The notes under the pieces: model-generated
The model's input: the letters and a program-made list of their open reading frames with translations, nothing else
What the model was told of the DNA's origin: nothing
Database searches by the model: none
Part shown: one piece after another, positions 29,001 through 35,470 of the stretch
Numbering within the stretch: position 1 is the stretch's first letter
Layout of the letters: each line of letters begins with the position of its first letter
IMG/VR virus record: IMGVR_UViG_3300042691_019551
Coordinates: 1-51,134 of that record
Origin: a virus
Reading direction: 5' to 3' (one strand)
DNA: 51,134 nt
Program-made: the position numbers and the translations under genes

Positions 29001-29399
29001 CAGGCGCAGCGTACGGATGGTACAGCTACTACCTATAACCTAAGACTGAACCCAGCTGGCGGCGGCGTTGAGTTTGAAAATAATGTTCTTAAGGACTCAG
29101 TAACTACTACGACAACAGCTGTTACTCCTTTTGCACTTATTTCGCTACCTGCTGCAACATATGGATCGCTTGATGTTACTATTCAGGCCACTCAGGGCAC
29201 AGAACGTGAACTATCAAGACTTGCTGTTACATCTAACTCATCTAACGCAATTTCGACTGAGTATGCAACATTGCTTACAAGCACGAATCTCTTTAGTGTT
29301 GAAACTGATCTAACGGGCGGTAATATTAGAGTTATGGTTACACCAGCATCTGCAACCTCAACAACGTTCAGAGCGTCGTATGAAGCTATTAGGGCTTAA
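23097..29399 (+). CDS. giant collagen-like fibre protein (2100 aa)
   Basis: Modular fibre of 2100 residues. The N-terminus carries two GQxLVS-type motifs ending in YW (residues about 38-52 and 75-87). Four collagen-like Gly-X-Y tracts follow (about 93-523, 576-739, 870-1237, 1477-1804), rich in [13 protein letters not shown]. Between them lie a GDGYITTDTGDLWVW module (524-575), a beta domain (740-869) and a large module with LTVTGTQTIVNTNIVSIGD (1238-1476). A second copy of that last module (LTVSGTQTIVNTNIVSIGD) follows tract four, then a beta-rich C-terminus ending FRASYEAIRA. There is no S74 chaperone, unlike the other collagen-like fibres here, so trimerisation must rely on the C-terminal beta domain or a helper. 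Probably a very long flexible fibre. Confidence 0.8.
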   Translation: MGFSFLSGAIQSSNTGFAVPGYVLPSEVERQLGVPNANGQILVSNTDGSRYWTSNLEIDSITITTFIANGSVGLAGQALVSDGNNVYWADNPGYTGSIGPQGPTGYVGSQGLQGVQGAQGVQGAQGAIGAQGAQGVQGALGYTGSQGLQGAQGAQGAQGPIGYTGSQGLQGAQGTQGAQGAAGYTGSQGLQGRQGAQGVQGAQGVQGAVGAQGVQGALGYTGSQGLQGAQGVQGAVGAQGVQGAQGAQGVQGAPGYTGSQGLQGAQGTQGVQGATGYDGSRGLQGAQGVQGAVGAQGPQGVQGAIGAQGVQGAAGAQGVQGAIGYTGSQGLQGQQGALGYTGSQGLQGAQGAPGYTGSQGLQGSIGYTGSQGLQGVQGAQGVQGAQGVQGAVGAQGVQGAPGYTGSLGYAGSQGLQGVQGAVGAQGIQGAVGAQGVQGAIGYTGSIGYTGSQGLQGVQGAVGAQGAQGAQGVQGASGYTGSQGLQGAQGVQGAIGYTGSLGYTGSQGLQGTQGVQGATGPAGTSVVILGSVSTSTNLPGYPSSYTGDIGDGYITTDTGDLWVWDGDSWNNAGRILGYTGSVGPQGAQGVQGAIGAQGVQGAAGAQGAQGVQGPIGYTGSQGLQGRQGTQGVQGATGYDGSRGLQGAQGVAGAQGPIGYTGSQGLQGVQGAQGVQGAVGAQGAVGAQGAQGVQGPIGYTGSQGLQGAQGAQGVQGAQGVQGAAGAQGPQGVQGVSGYTGSALMGAINYTQNTAPQVTVVNTATNTAIAITSITTSGSPVQIIASGDANPLANGTWGRLQIYRGGTPIGGIVHYESSAGNENVPYAIQFVDTPGTGTFNYSLRVLDMAGGNTQFGESTGPVITAVELQNVRGYSGSLGYTGSIGYTGSQGLQGVQGAVGAQGVQGAAGVQGPIGYTGSQGLQGAQGTQGVQGPLGYTGSQGLQGVQGAVGAQGVQGAVGAQGTQGVQGPIGYTGSQGLQGAQGTQGVQGATGYDGSRGLQGFQGAAGAQGPLGYTGSQGLQGVQGAQGVQGAAGAQGAVGAQGVQGPIGYTGSQGLQGVQGATGAQGPIGYTGSQGAQGAQGIQGIQGATGAQGPLGYTGSQGLQGVQGAQGVQGAAGAQGAAGAQGVQGSIGYTGSQGLQGVQGAQGVQGPLGYTGSQGLQGAQGVSGTQGASGYTGSQGLQGAQGVQGAAGAQGPIGYTGSQGLQGQQGALGYTGSQGLQGAQGRQGVQGAPGPVAGSDTQIIFNDAGNANGSPNLTFNKATNTLAVTGPVTISGNLTVTGTQTIVNTNIVSIGDSILTLNGDLPSGSAPTENAGLDINRGSSANVQFLWDETNDRWTTNGQPMIVSNLTTTGFANVASTLSVYGNTALRSTTSFIAPNGNTITMTMLDSDVLSFSGTSGQLFSIADSMTGVIFSVNDISGIPSIEVYANGQINLAPFGGNVYFGTATAINANGSFGSAGQVLASSGNGIYWATNPGYTGSQGLQGRQGVQGATGYDGSRGLQGAQGVQGATGAPGAQGVQGPIGYTGSQGLQGVQGAVGAQGVQGATGAPGAQGVQGAVGAQGVQGPIGYTGSQGLQGVQGATGAPGAQGVQGAVGAQGPIGYTGSQGLQGRQGVQGATGYDGSRGLQGAQGVQGAVGAPGAQGVQGPIGYTGSQGLQGVQGAVGAQGVQGATGAPGAQGVQGPIGYTGSQGLQGVQGAAGAQGIQGAQGPQGAQGAVGAQGAQGVQGPIGYTGSQGLQGVQGAAGAQGIQGAVGAPGAQGVQGAVGAPGAQGVQGATGPQGVQGAVGAQGAQGVQGAPGPVAGSTTQIIFNDGGFANGSPNLTFNKATNTLTVAGPAAITGDLTVSGTQTIVNTNIVSIGDAIITLNGDLPPASAPTENAGIEVNRGSSANVQFLWDETNDRWSTNNQPFIAGNTTISGFATVSSARGGVATPTAGQNNSALYVTNSDTAYGILFGSDPATGQGFIQAQRTDGTATTYNLRLNPAGGGVEFENNVLKDSVTTTTTAVTPFALISLPAATYGSLDVTIQATQGTERELSRLAVTSNSSNAISTEYATLLTSTNLFSVETDLTGGNIRVMVTPASATSTTFRASYEAIRA
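27645..27703 (+). repeat. 59-bp exact direct repeat, copy 1
   Basis: Identical to 28023-28081, 378 bases (126 codons) downstream and in frame. It covers the codons around [15 protein letters not shown]. Recombination between the copies would delete or add 126 residues without a frameshift. Confidence 0.85.
28023..28081 (+). repeat. 59-bp exact direct repeat, copy 2
   Basis: Second copy of the repeat at 27645-27703, in the same reading frame. Confidence 0.85.
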
Positions 29400-29401
29400 T
29401 A

Positions 29402-30205
29402 ATGGCTATAGTTTATAATACGAGTATTGTTAGAGATGGTTTGGTGTTGCATTACGATTCTGTTAATGCAAAGGATGATACTGGTGTTAACGCATTAAAG
29501 AACTTAACCGGCAACTCTACATATAATGCAACAAGAAACCATACAAGTGGTACAACTACTGTTGAAGGTGTAACTTATAATAGAGTTGATTTAGCATATA
29601 AAGATACGACAGGTATAGTCTATAGCCCTAAACCGCCTCTTCTTGCAAATAAAGATAGTCCAACATATTACGGTCAGGGCGGCAATTGGTTTCAAGTAAA
29701 TTATGATGTTGTATGGGGTACAGGCGATTTTACATGGATTGTCTGGGTATATTTTAATTCTCTCATTGGGGGAGGATTAACAGGCGACACAACTACACCA
29801 TATATCTTAGACTGGAAAAGAAATAGTGCATATAATAGTTCATTCCAGCCCGGGACTGATGGTAAACCGATATTGAACTATCGAAGTACTGTGAGCCCTT
29901 TCACCACGACGTCTGTAACTTCAAATGTTGCTTTATATTCCACTGGAAAATGGAACTATATGTGTGTGAGGAGATCATCAGGTGTAGTCAACTTCTTTAA
30001 TGGTACAACAAAATCATCGGATCTAAGTTTTACAATAAATTATGAAGTGGCAGATGATTTAGGTATAGGCTGGGGTGCTGATATTGACTATCAATGGAGA
30101 ACACTCGACGGTATCATAGGTCCGATTCAAATTTATAGTCGCGCACTAAGTGATACAGAGATCCAACAAAACTTCGAAGCGATTCGGGGAAGGTATGGTG
30201 TATGA
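29402..30205 (+). CDS. LamG/concanavalin-like fold protein 1 of 3
   Basis: A 267-residue protein, ATG two bases after the giant fibre's stop. It opens with IVRDGLVLHYDSVNAKD, the usual start of phage LamG-like jelly-roll proteins (N-x-GLVLxxDAxN), and ends LSDTEIQQNFEAIRGRYGV, the conserved last helix of that type. In between are strands such as FTWIVWVYFN and GKWNYMCVRRSSGVVNFF, the antiparallel sheets of a lectin-like jelly roll. Such proteins commonly serve as carbohydrate-binding tips or virion decorations. It overlaps the next paralog by 4 bases (ATGA). Confidence 0.75.
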   Translation: MAIVYNTSIVRDGLVLHYDSVNAKDDTGVNALKNLTGNSTYNATRNHTSGTTTVEGVTYNRVDLAYKDTTGIVYSPKPPLLANKDSPTYYGQGGNWFQVNYDVVWGTGDFTWIVWVYFNSLIGGGLTGDTTTPYILDWKRNSAYNSSFQPGTDGKPILNYRSTVSPFTTTSVTSNVALYSTGKWNYMCVRRSSGVVNFFNGTTKSSDLSFTINYEVADDLGIGWGADIDYQWRTLDGIIGPIQIYSRALSDTEIQQNFEAIRGRYGV

Positions 30206-30870
30206 GTCTGGGTCATGGCGTTTTAATAACCCGTACTAATTTAAAGATGCTACTGGATCCAGCTAATGCTAAGTCATACCCGGGTTCAGGTTCAGCTATA
30301 ACAGATATTACACGCAACGGGTTTAATGGTACGTTACAGAATTCACCTACCTTTAGTACAACTAATGGCGGCATATTAACATTTAACGGTACAAATCAAT
30401 ATGTGCAAGGCTCAGGATTTCCAATTGTACCTGGTACAGTATACACAAAGAACGTATGGTTTAATCTAGCTGCTACTGCTGATAATAATTTAATTAGTAG
30501 TGATAACGGCGGTCACTTTATGTACTTTAGCGGCTCATCTAAGATGTATTGTGGCCATACGGACTGGGGAAACTATCAAGCATATCAATCAACTGCATCA
30601 TTCTCTAACGGTGTTTGGTATAATGCTTGTCTAACGTTTAGTACTACTAACGGATTCTCATTATACATTAACGGCGTATTAGACTCAACTTATACTGCAT
30701 TAAAAACAGCTGTACCAGGTAACGGTAATGTCAATCTAGGTTCGTTTGGTGATGCAGGAGGCAACTATCTCAATGGTAGTATTGGTTATGCTGCTGTCTA
30801 TAGTGGTGAGTTATCCGCCACTGAAGTTGCGCAAAACTTTAATGCTCTTAGAGGAAGGTTCGGAATCTAA
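30202..30870 (+). CDS. LamG/concanavalin-like fold protein 2 of 3
   Basis: A 222-residue paralog. LITRTNLKMLLDPANAKSYP and GSGSAITDITRNGFNGTLQN are close to the classic phage LamG opening (LDAGNPKSYPGSGTTW type), and ILTFNGTNQYVQ and WYNACLTFSTTNGFSLYING are standard LamG strands. It ends ATEVAQNFNALRGRFGI. Of the three tandem copies it is the shortest and closest to the general family. Likely carbohydrate or surface binding on the virion. It joins the next gene at a TAATG overlap. Confidence 0.75.
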   Translation: MSLGHGVLITRTNLKMLLDPANAKSYPGSGSAITDITRNGFNGTLQNSPTFSTTNGGILTFNGTNQYVQGSGFPIVPGTVYTKNVWFNLAATADNNLISSDNGGHFMYFSGSSKMYCGHTDWGNYQAYQSTASFSNGVWYNACLTFSTTNGFSLYINGVLDSTYTALKTAVPGNGNVNLGSFGDAGGNYLNGSIGYAAVYSGELSATEVAQNFNALRGRFGI

Positions 30871-31586
30871 TGGCTGTCTTTGCTGGACCAGAGATTGTTA
30901 ATGCTGATTTAGTGCTCAATATCGACGCAGCTAACATTAGATGTTATCCAGGATCAGGTAGTACCGTTACCGATTTGTCATCGGCTAAAACTAGTTTTTC
31001 TCTGTACGATACATCTGGATATATTGCAAGTGATAATGTATTTCGTTTTGTATATCAAGCAAACGGTACTGCTTCAAATTGGATAACAACAAGTAATTTT
31101 AATGCAATACCATCTGGCAATGTTTCAACTTTTTCGTATTGTGGTTTTGTTAAAGTTACAGACGCAAGCTCGAGCAGATGCTGGACATTTGATAATTTAA
31201 ATGATGATACTAATAGTAGAATAAATTTTTATACTACCCCTAATGGGCCATCATTAGAGATTAATAACGTAGCAGGAAATGTACCTATTCTCCCAGGTGT
31301 AAACGCTTTAAATACATGGGCTTTTTACGCTTTAACAATAGAAAATTCAGGCATTACTTGGAATCTTTATCGATGGAATGCAAGCACTTCATCCTTACAA
31401 TCTAATACCTCAACGGTAACTATACCCGGAACTATAGGGACACAAATAACATTTGGGAGAAGAGGGGCTGGAACGTTAAATTTCTGCGGTATGGATATGG
31501 GTATTCAATTAATGTATAATCGTACATTAAGTGTAACAGAGCTAACACAAATCTTTAATGCTTATCGTAGCCGCTACAGTTTATAA
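30870..31586 (+). CDS. LamG/concanavalin-like fold protein 3 of 3
   Basis: A 238-residue paralog. EIVNADLVLNIDAANIRCYP and GSGSTVTDLSSAK give the LamG opening; WAFYALTIENSGITWNLYRW and LSVTELTQIFNAYRSRYSL give the later strand and final helix. The central strands differ strongly from copies 1 and 2, as expected if the binding surfaces have diverged. Transcription of the tandem set appears shared. The stop is followed directly by a new late promoter for the collagen-fibre triplet. Confidence 0.75.
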   Translation: MAVFAGPEIVNADLVLNIDAANIRCYPGSGSTVTDLSSAKTSFSLYDTSGYIASDNVFRFVYQANGTASNWITTSNFNAIPSGNVSTFSYCGFVKVTDASSSRCWTFDNLNDDTNSRINFYTTPNGPSLEINNVAGNVPILPGVNALNTWAFYALTIENSGITWNLYRWNASTSSLQSNTSTVTIPGTIGTQITFGRRGAGTLNFCGMDMGIQLMYNRTLSVTELTQIFNAYRSRYSL

Positions 31587-31589
31587 ATA
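31582..31589 (+). promoter_or_regulatory. late promoter TATAAATA, collagen fibre triplet
   Basis: Exact late element overlapping the end of the third LamG gene, 33 bases before GTG 31615. It would drive the three tandem collagen-like fibres and probably the modification genes behind them. Confidence 0.7.
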
Positions 31590-31614
31590 CAATAAACCAC
31601 CGGGAAAGTGAACT

Positions 31615-33543
31615 GTGGCCAACGATAAAAGTTTCATAATCAAAAATGGCGTTATAGTAGGTTCAACTGCTGCAATCAGTGCGGCAGGTGCTTGGGTTGG
31701 CTCGCAGACAAACGTAAAAGGATTTCAAGGTAATCTAGGAGCTACCGGCACAGCTGGTGCACCTGGGCTTCAAGGCACTCAAGGAGCTTTAGGAGCTCAA
31801 GGAGCAGTCGGCGCTCAAGGAGTACAGGGCCCTGCTGGTATTTCTCCTCCAGGTGCACAAGGCGCAGCCGGAGCTCAAGGCGCGGCTGGTGCCCAAGGAG
31901 CACAAGGGGCTCAGGGAGCACAAGGCGCACAAGGAGCCCAAGGCGCGGCTGGCGCGCAAGGCGCTGTCGGCGCTCAAGGCGTTGCTGGCGTTACCGGTGC
32001 AACTGGTGCACCTGGTGTCGCAGGTGTTATTGGCGCTCAAGGCGCGCCAGGGCCACCAGGAGCTCAAGGCGCTGTTGGCGCACAGGGAGCTGCAGGCGCT
32101 ACCGGCGCCCCGGGCGCGCAAGGCGTACAAGGATCCCAAGGTGCGCAAGGTGCTCAGGGTACTCAAGGTGCTACCGGAGCCCCTGGTGCTCAAGGCGCTC
32201 AAGGGGTTCAAGGAGCAGTCGGCGCGCAAGGCGCTGATGGTCCAAGAGGTGTGCAGGGTGCACAGGGTGCGCAAGGGGCAGTCGGACGAAATGGCGCCCC
32301 AGGCGCACAAGGTGCCCAAGGCGCTGCAGGCGCTCAAGGACCTCAAGGACCTGCAGGTCCTCCGGGCCCAGAAGGTGTTGCAGGTGTTCAAGGTGCACAA
32401 GGCGCGCAAGGAGCGCAAGGGTTCCAAGGTGGTATATCAGGAGCTCGTGGTGTTCAAGGAGCACCAGGTGTACCAGGCTCAGCTGGCGTCCAAGGAGCTG
32501 CGGGTGTAGCAGGTGTTGCTGGTGCTCAAGGCCCGGCAGGCGTCGTTGGTACCACGGGTACAACCGGCGCAACAGGTGTAGCTGGCGCTCCGGGTGCTCA
32601 GGGCGCCCCGGGCGCTCAGGGAGCTTTAGGGCCGCAAGGAGCGGCAGGTGCGCAAGGTGCTACAGGAACTACAGGAGCCACCGGCGCGCAAGGTGCCCCT
32701 GGTGCTCAGGGAGCTGTAGGCGCTCAAGGTACTGCGCCAGTAGGAGCTCAAGGTCCAGCTGGAGCTACCGGAGCTCCAGGATCAACAGGGCCAGCTGGCG
32801 CCGCCGGAGCCCCGGGCGCTCAAGGAGCACAAGGTGCTCAAGGACCTCAAGGCCCAACCGGTGCGACTGGTGCACCTGGCGCCCAAGGCGCTCAGGGCGC
32901 AGCAGGTGCGCAAGGTACTGTAGGCGCACAAGGAACAGCTTCGGCTGTAGCTGGCGCTCCTGGTACCGCAGGACCCCCGGGTGCTCAAGGCCCTGCTTCT
33001 GCGGTTACAGGTCCACCCGGAACTGCAGGTCCTCCAGGTGCACCAGGTGCGCAAGGAGCCACCGGCCCAGCTGGTGCGCAAGGAACCGTTGGCTCTCAAG
33101 GAAGCAGCGGTTCACTTGGTACGCAAGCATCAGCCCTTGGTGTTAATACCGCAGCGGGGCCTACAGGTGATTTAAGAGCTACATCATCTATTACAGCATA
33201 TTTTTCTGATGTAAGACTTAAAGATAAAATAGAATATATCAAGGACGCAGGTGATAGGCTTTATGCTCTTAACGGGGTATTTTACCGTCAAAACAAACTA
33301 GCTGAGAGATATGGATATCACGACTATAAAACTCAGGTAGGTGTGATTGCTCAAGAAGTTCAAAAAATATTACCAGAAGTCGTTAAGCCAGCTCCATTTG
33401 ACGTTATTGGAAAAGATGAAAGTAAGTCAGGGCAATACTATCTAACAGTGCAATATGATAAGATCATTCCTTTGATAATAGAAACGATTAAAGAACAGCA
33501 GCATGAAATTGAAGAGCTGAAAGGATTACTAAATGGCGAATGA
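31615..33543 (+). CDS. collagen-like fibre with S74 domain, paralog 1 of 3
   Basis: A 642-residue protein, GTG start at 31615 behind GGGAAAG. It begins [16 protein letters not shown], a short attachment motif shared by all three paralogs. It then carries one collagen-like tract (about residues 36-490) of [12 protein letters not shown] and GPPG triplets. The C-terminus is a peptidase S74 chaperone: SDVRLKDKI (S531, K536), [20 protein letters not shown] and [12 protein letters not shown]. Self-cleavage before S531 would release the chaperone after the collagen trimer has formed. Likely a thin trimeric fibre. It overlaps the next gene by 11 bases. Confidence 0.85.
   Translation: MANDKSFIIKNGVIVGSTAAISAAGAWVGSQTNVKGFQGNLGATGTAGAPGLQGTQGALGAQGAVGAQGVQGPAGISPPGAQGAAGAQGAAGAQGAQGAQGAQGAQGAQGAAGAQGAVGAQGVAGVTGATGAPGVAGVIGAQGAPGPPGAQGAVGAQGAAGATGAPGAQGVQGSQGAQGAQGTQGATGAPGAQGAQGVQGAVGAQGADGPRGVQGAQGAQGAVGRNGAPGAQGAQGAAGAQGPQGPAGPPGPEGVAGVQGAQGAQGAQGFQGGISGARGVQGAPGVPGSAGVQGAAGVAGVAGAQGPAGVVGTTGTTGATGVAGAPGAQGAPGAQGALGPQGAAGAQGATGTTGATGAQGAPGAQGAVGAQGTAPVGAQGPAGATGAPGSTGPAGAAGAPGAQGAQGAQGPQGPTGATGAPGAQGAQGAAGAQGTVGAQGTASAVAGAPGTAGPPGAQGPASAVTGPPGTAGPPGAPGAQGATGPAGAQGTVGSQGSSGSLGTQASALGVNTAAGPTGDLRATSSITAYFSDVRLKDKIEYIKDAGDRLYALNGVFYRQNKLAERYGYHDYKTQVGVIAQEVQKILPEVVKPAPFDVIGKDESKSGQYYLTVQYDKIIPLIIETIKEQQHEIEELKGLLNGE
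31720..33090 (+). repeat. collagen-like Gly-X-Y coding repeats, paralog 1
   Basis: One long tract dominated by GAQGAQ and GAPGAQ triplets. Pro is frequent at the Y position (GAP, GPP) and there is no Lys. The aromatic GYTGS units of the longer fibres are absent here. Confidence 0.85.
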
Positions 33544-35470
33544 TAAACCATTTGTAGTCAAGAACGGCGTTACCGTAGGCTCATCTCTGACTATTGATAG
33601 TGTCGGGGTTTGGCAAGGCCCGGCTTCTTCTTACATAGGATTTCAAGGCGCAGTTGGACCGCAGGGACCTGCTGGTGCGCAAGGCGCACAGGGCGCTGCA
33701 GGAGCACAAGGTACACAAGGCGCTCAAGGCGCCGGGGGCCGCCAAGGCGCTCAAGGAGCTCAAGGGGTACAGGGTGCTCAAGGCATTCAAGGAGCTCAAG
33801 GAGCTGCTGGTGCTCAAGGCGCGGCTGGCCTTCAGGGTGCACAAGGTACACAGGGTGTTCAAGGAGCTCAAGGGGCGGCAGGTATACAGGGTGCTCAAGG
33901 TACAGCACCTGTCGGCGCGCAAGGCGCACAGGGTGCGCAAGGCGCTCAAAACCCGAATCGTGGTCCTCAAGGGGTTCAGGGCGCACAAGGTACAGCGGGT
34001 GCGCAAGGGGCTCAAGGAGTACAGGGCGCTTTAGGAGCTCAAGGTATAGCTGGAGCTGCTGGTGCACCTGGCTCTGCGGGCGTACAAGGTGCGCAAGGTG
34101 CACAGGGAGCGCAAGGAGTTACAGGTACGCCAGGTGCGACAGGGGCGCTAGGTGCTCAAGGTTTTGTAGGTTTTGCAGGTGTACAAGGCGTTCAAGGCGC
34201 ACAAGGAGCACAAGGCGCTCAAGGTGCTGCCGGCGCTCAAGGTGTTCAGGGACCTACAGGTGCTCAAGGAGCGCAAGGCCCTCAAGGCGCCCAAGGCAAT
34301 CAAGGTGCGCGCGGCGTACAGGGGGTTCAAGGTGCTATTGGACCTCAGGGTCCTCAAGGTTTAGATGGATCGAATGGTGAACGTGGTCCGCAAGGTGCTC
34401 CAGGGGCTCAAGGAGCACAAGGCGCTCAAGGTGCGACTGGACCTCAAGGCGCTCAAGGCGCGACTGGACCACAGGGACCTGCAGGTGCTCAAGGTGCTCA
34501 GGGAGCTGCAGGTGCGCAAGGGGCGGTCGGCGCGCAAGGCGCTCAAGGGGCCCCTGGTGTTCAAGGAGCTCAAGGAGCTGTAGGCGCTCAAGGCGCCCAG
34601 GGCGTTACAGGTACAACAGGACCCGCGGGTGTGCAAGGCGCTACTGGCGCTCAAGGCGCACCAGGCGCCCAAGGAGTACAAGGAGCTCAAGGTGCTCCAG
34701 GGGCACAAGGCGCTCAAGGCGCACAAGGAGCTGCTGGCGCTCAAGGTGTTGCAGGTGTAGCTGGTCGACAGGGCGCGCAAGGTGCGCAAGGCGCTAGCGG
34801 AGCACAAGGGGTAACGGGAACAACCGGGCCTCCTGGTGTACCGGGGGCGCAAGGCGCAAGAGGTCCGCAAGGCCCAGCCGGTGCACAAGGACCAGCAGGT
34901 GCTCAAGGCGCAAGAGGCCCGCAAGGTCCTGCCGGTGCACAAGGACCAGCAGGTGCTCAAGGCGCGCAAGGCGCAAGAGGTCCGCAAGGACCTACAGGCG
35001 CTCCAGGGGCACAAGGCTCGTCTGGTACAACATCTACACCTAACGTCTCAGCGCTAGGTATTAACGCTTCTGTAGGCCCAACTGGTACTATTCAAGCATC
35101 CGGAGATATAATTTCTTTCTATTCAGATAGAAGACTAAAGAAGAATATCGTACCTATTGAGAATGCTCTAGAGAAAATTACTTCTCTAACCGGCATATAT
35201 TTCACACAGAATAAGTATGCTGAGAAATATGGATATAACGATTATTCTAGACATGTTGGGGTAATTGCACAGCAAGTTGAAGTGTTTATTCCGGAAATTA
35301 TTAAACCGGCACCGTTTGATGTTGATGAAAACGGTAACAGTAGATCAGGTTTAAATTTCGTTACAGTACAGTATGAACGCCTTGTACCTATTATAGTACA
35401 GGCGATTAAAGAGCAGCAACAAGAAATACAGATGCTCTTAAAGAAGTTAGAGGAAAGAAACGGTGGCTAA
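33533..35470 (+). CDS. collagen-like fibre with S74 domain, paralog 2 of 3
   Basis: A 645-residue paralog. It starts [20 protein letters not shown], carries a collagen-like tract from about residue 36 to 495, with [13 protein letters not shown] units near its end, and finishes with an S74 chaperone (SDRRLKKNI with S531 and K536, [32 protein letters not shown]). The last 20 residues are a Gln/Glu-rich helix as in paralog 1. Start ATG 33533 lies inside the end of the upstream gene with AAGGA before it, so production of the paralogs is coupled. Confidence 0.85.
   Translation: MANDKPFVVKNGVTVGSSLTIDSVGVWQGPASSYIGFQGAVGPQGPAGAQGAQGAAGAQGTQGAQGAGGRQGAQGAQGVQGAQGIQGAQGAAGAQGAAGLQGAQGTQGVQGAQGAAGIQGAQGTAPVGAQGAQGAQGAQNPNRGPQGVQGAQGTAGAQGAQGVQGALGAQGIAGAAGAPGSAGVQGAQGAQGAQGVTGTPGATGALGAQGFVGFAGVQGVQGAQGAQGAQGAAGAQGVQGPTGAQGAQGPQGAQGNQGARGVQGVQGAIGPQGPQGLDGSNGERGPQGAPGAQGAQGAQGATGPQGAQGATGPQGPAGAQGAQGAAGAQGAVGAQGAQGAPGVQGAQGAVGAQGAQGVTGTTGPAGVQGATGAQGAPGAQGVQGAQGAPGAQGAQGAQGAAGAQGVAGVAGRQGAQGAQGASGAQGVTGTTGPPGVPGAQGARGPQGPAGAQGPAGAQGARGPQGPAGAQGPAGAQGAQGARGPQGPTGAPGAQGSSGTTSTPNVSALGINASVGPTGTIQASGDIISFYSDRRLKKNIVPIENALEKITSLTGIYFTQNKYAEKYGYNDYSRHVGVIAQQVEVFIPEIIKPAPFDVDENGNSRSGLNFVTVQYERLVPIIVQAIKEQQQEIQMLLKKLEERNGG
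33640..35020 (+). repeat. collagen-like Gly-X-Y coding repeats, paralog 2
   Basis: A single tract of [12 protein letters not shown] triplets with short GPQGP and GARGPQ runs. One interruption ([10 protein letters not shown]) breaks the Gly-X-Y register near 33945. Confidence 0.85.
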
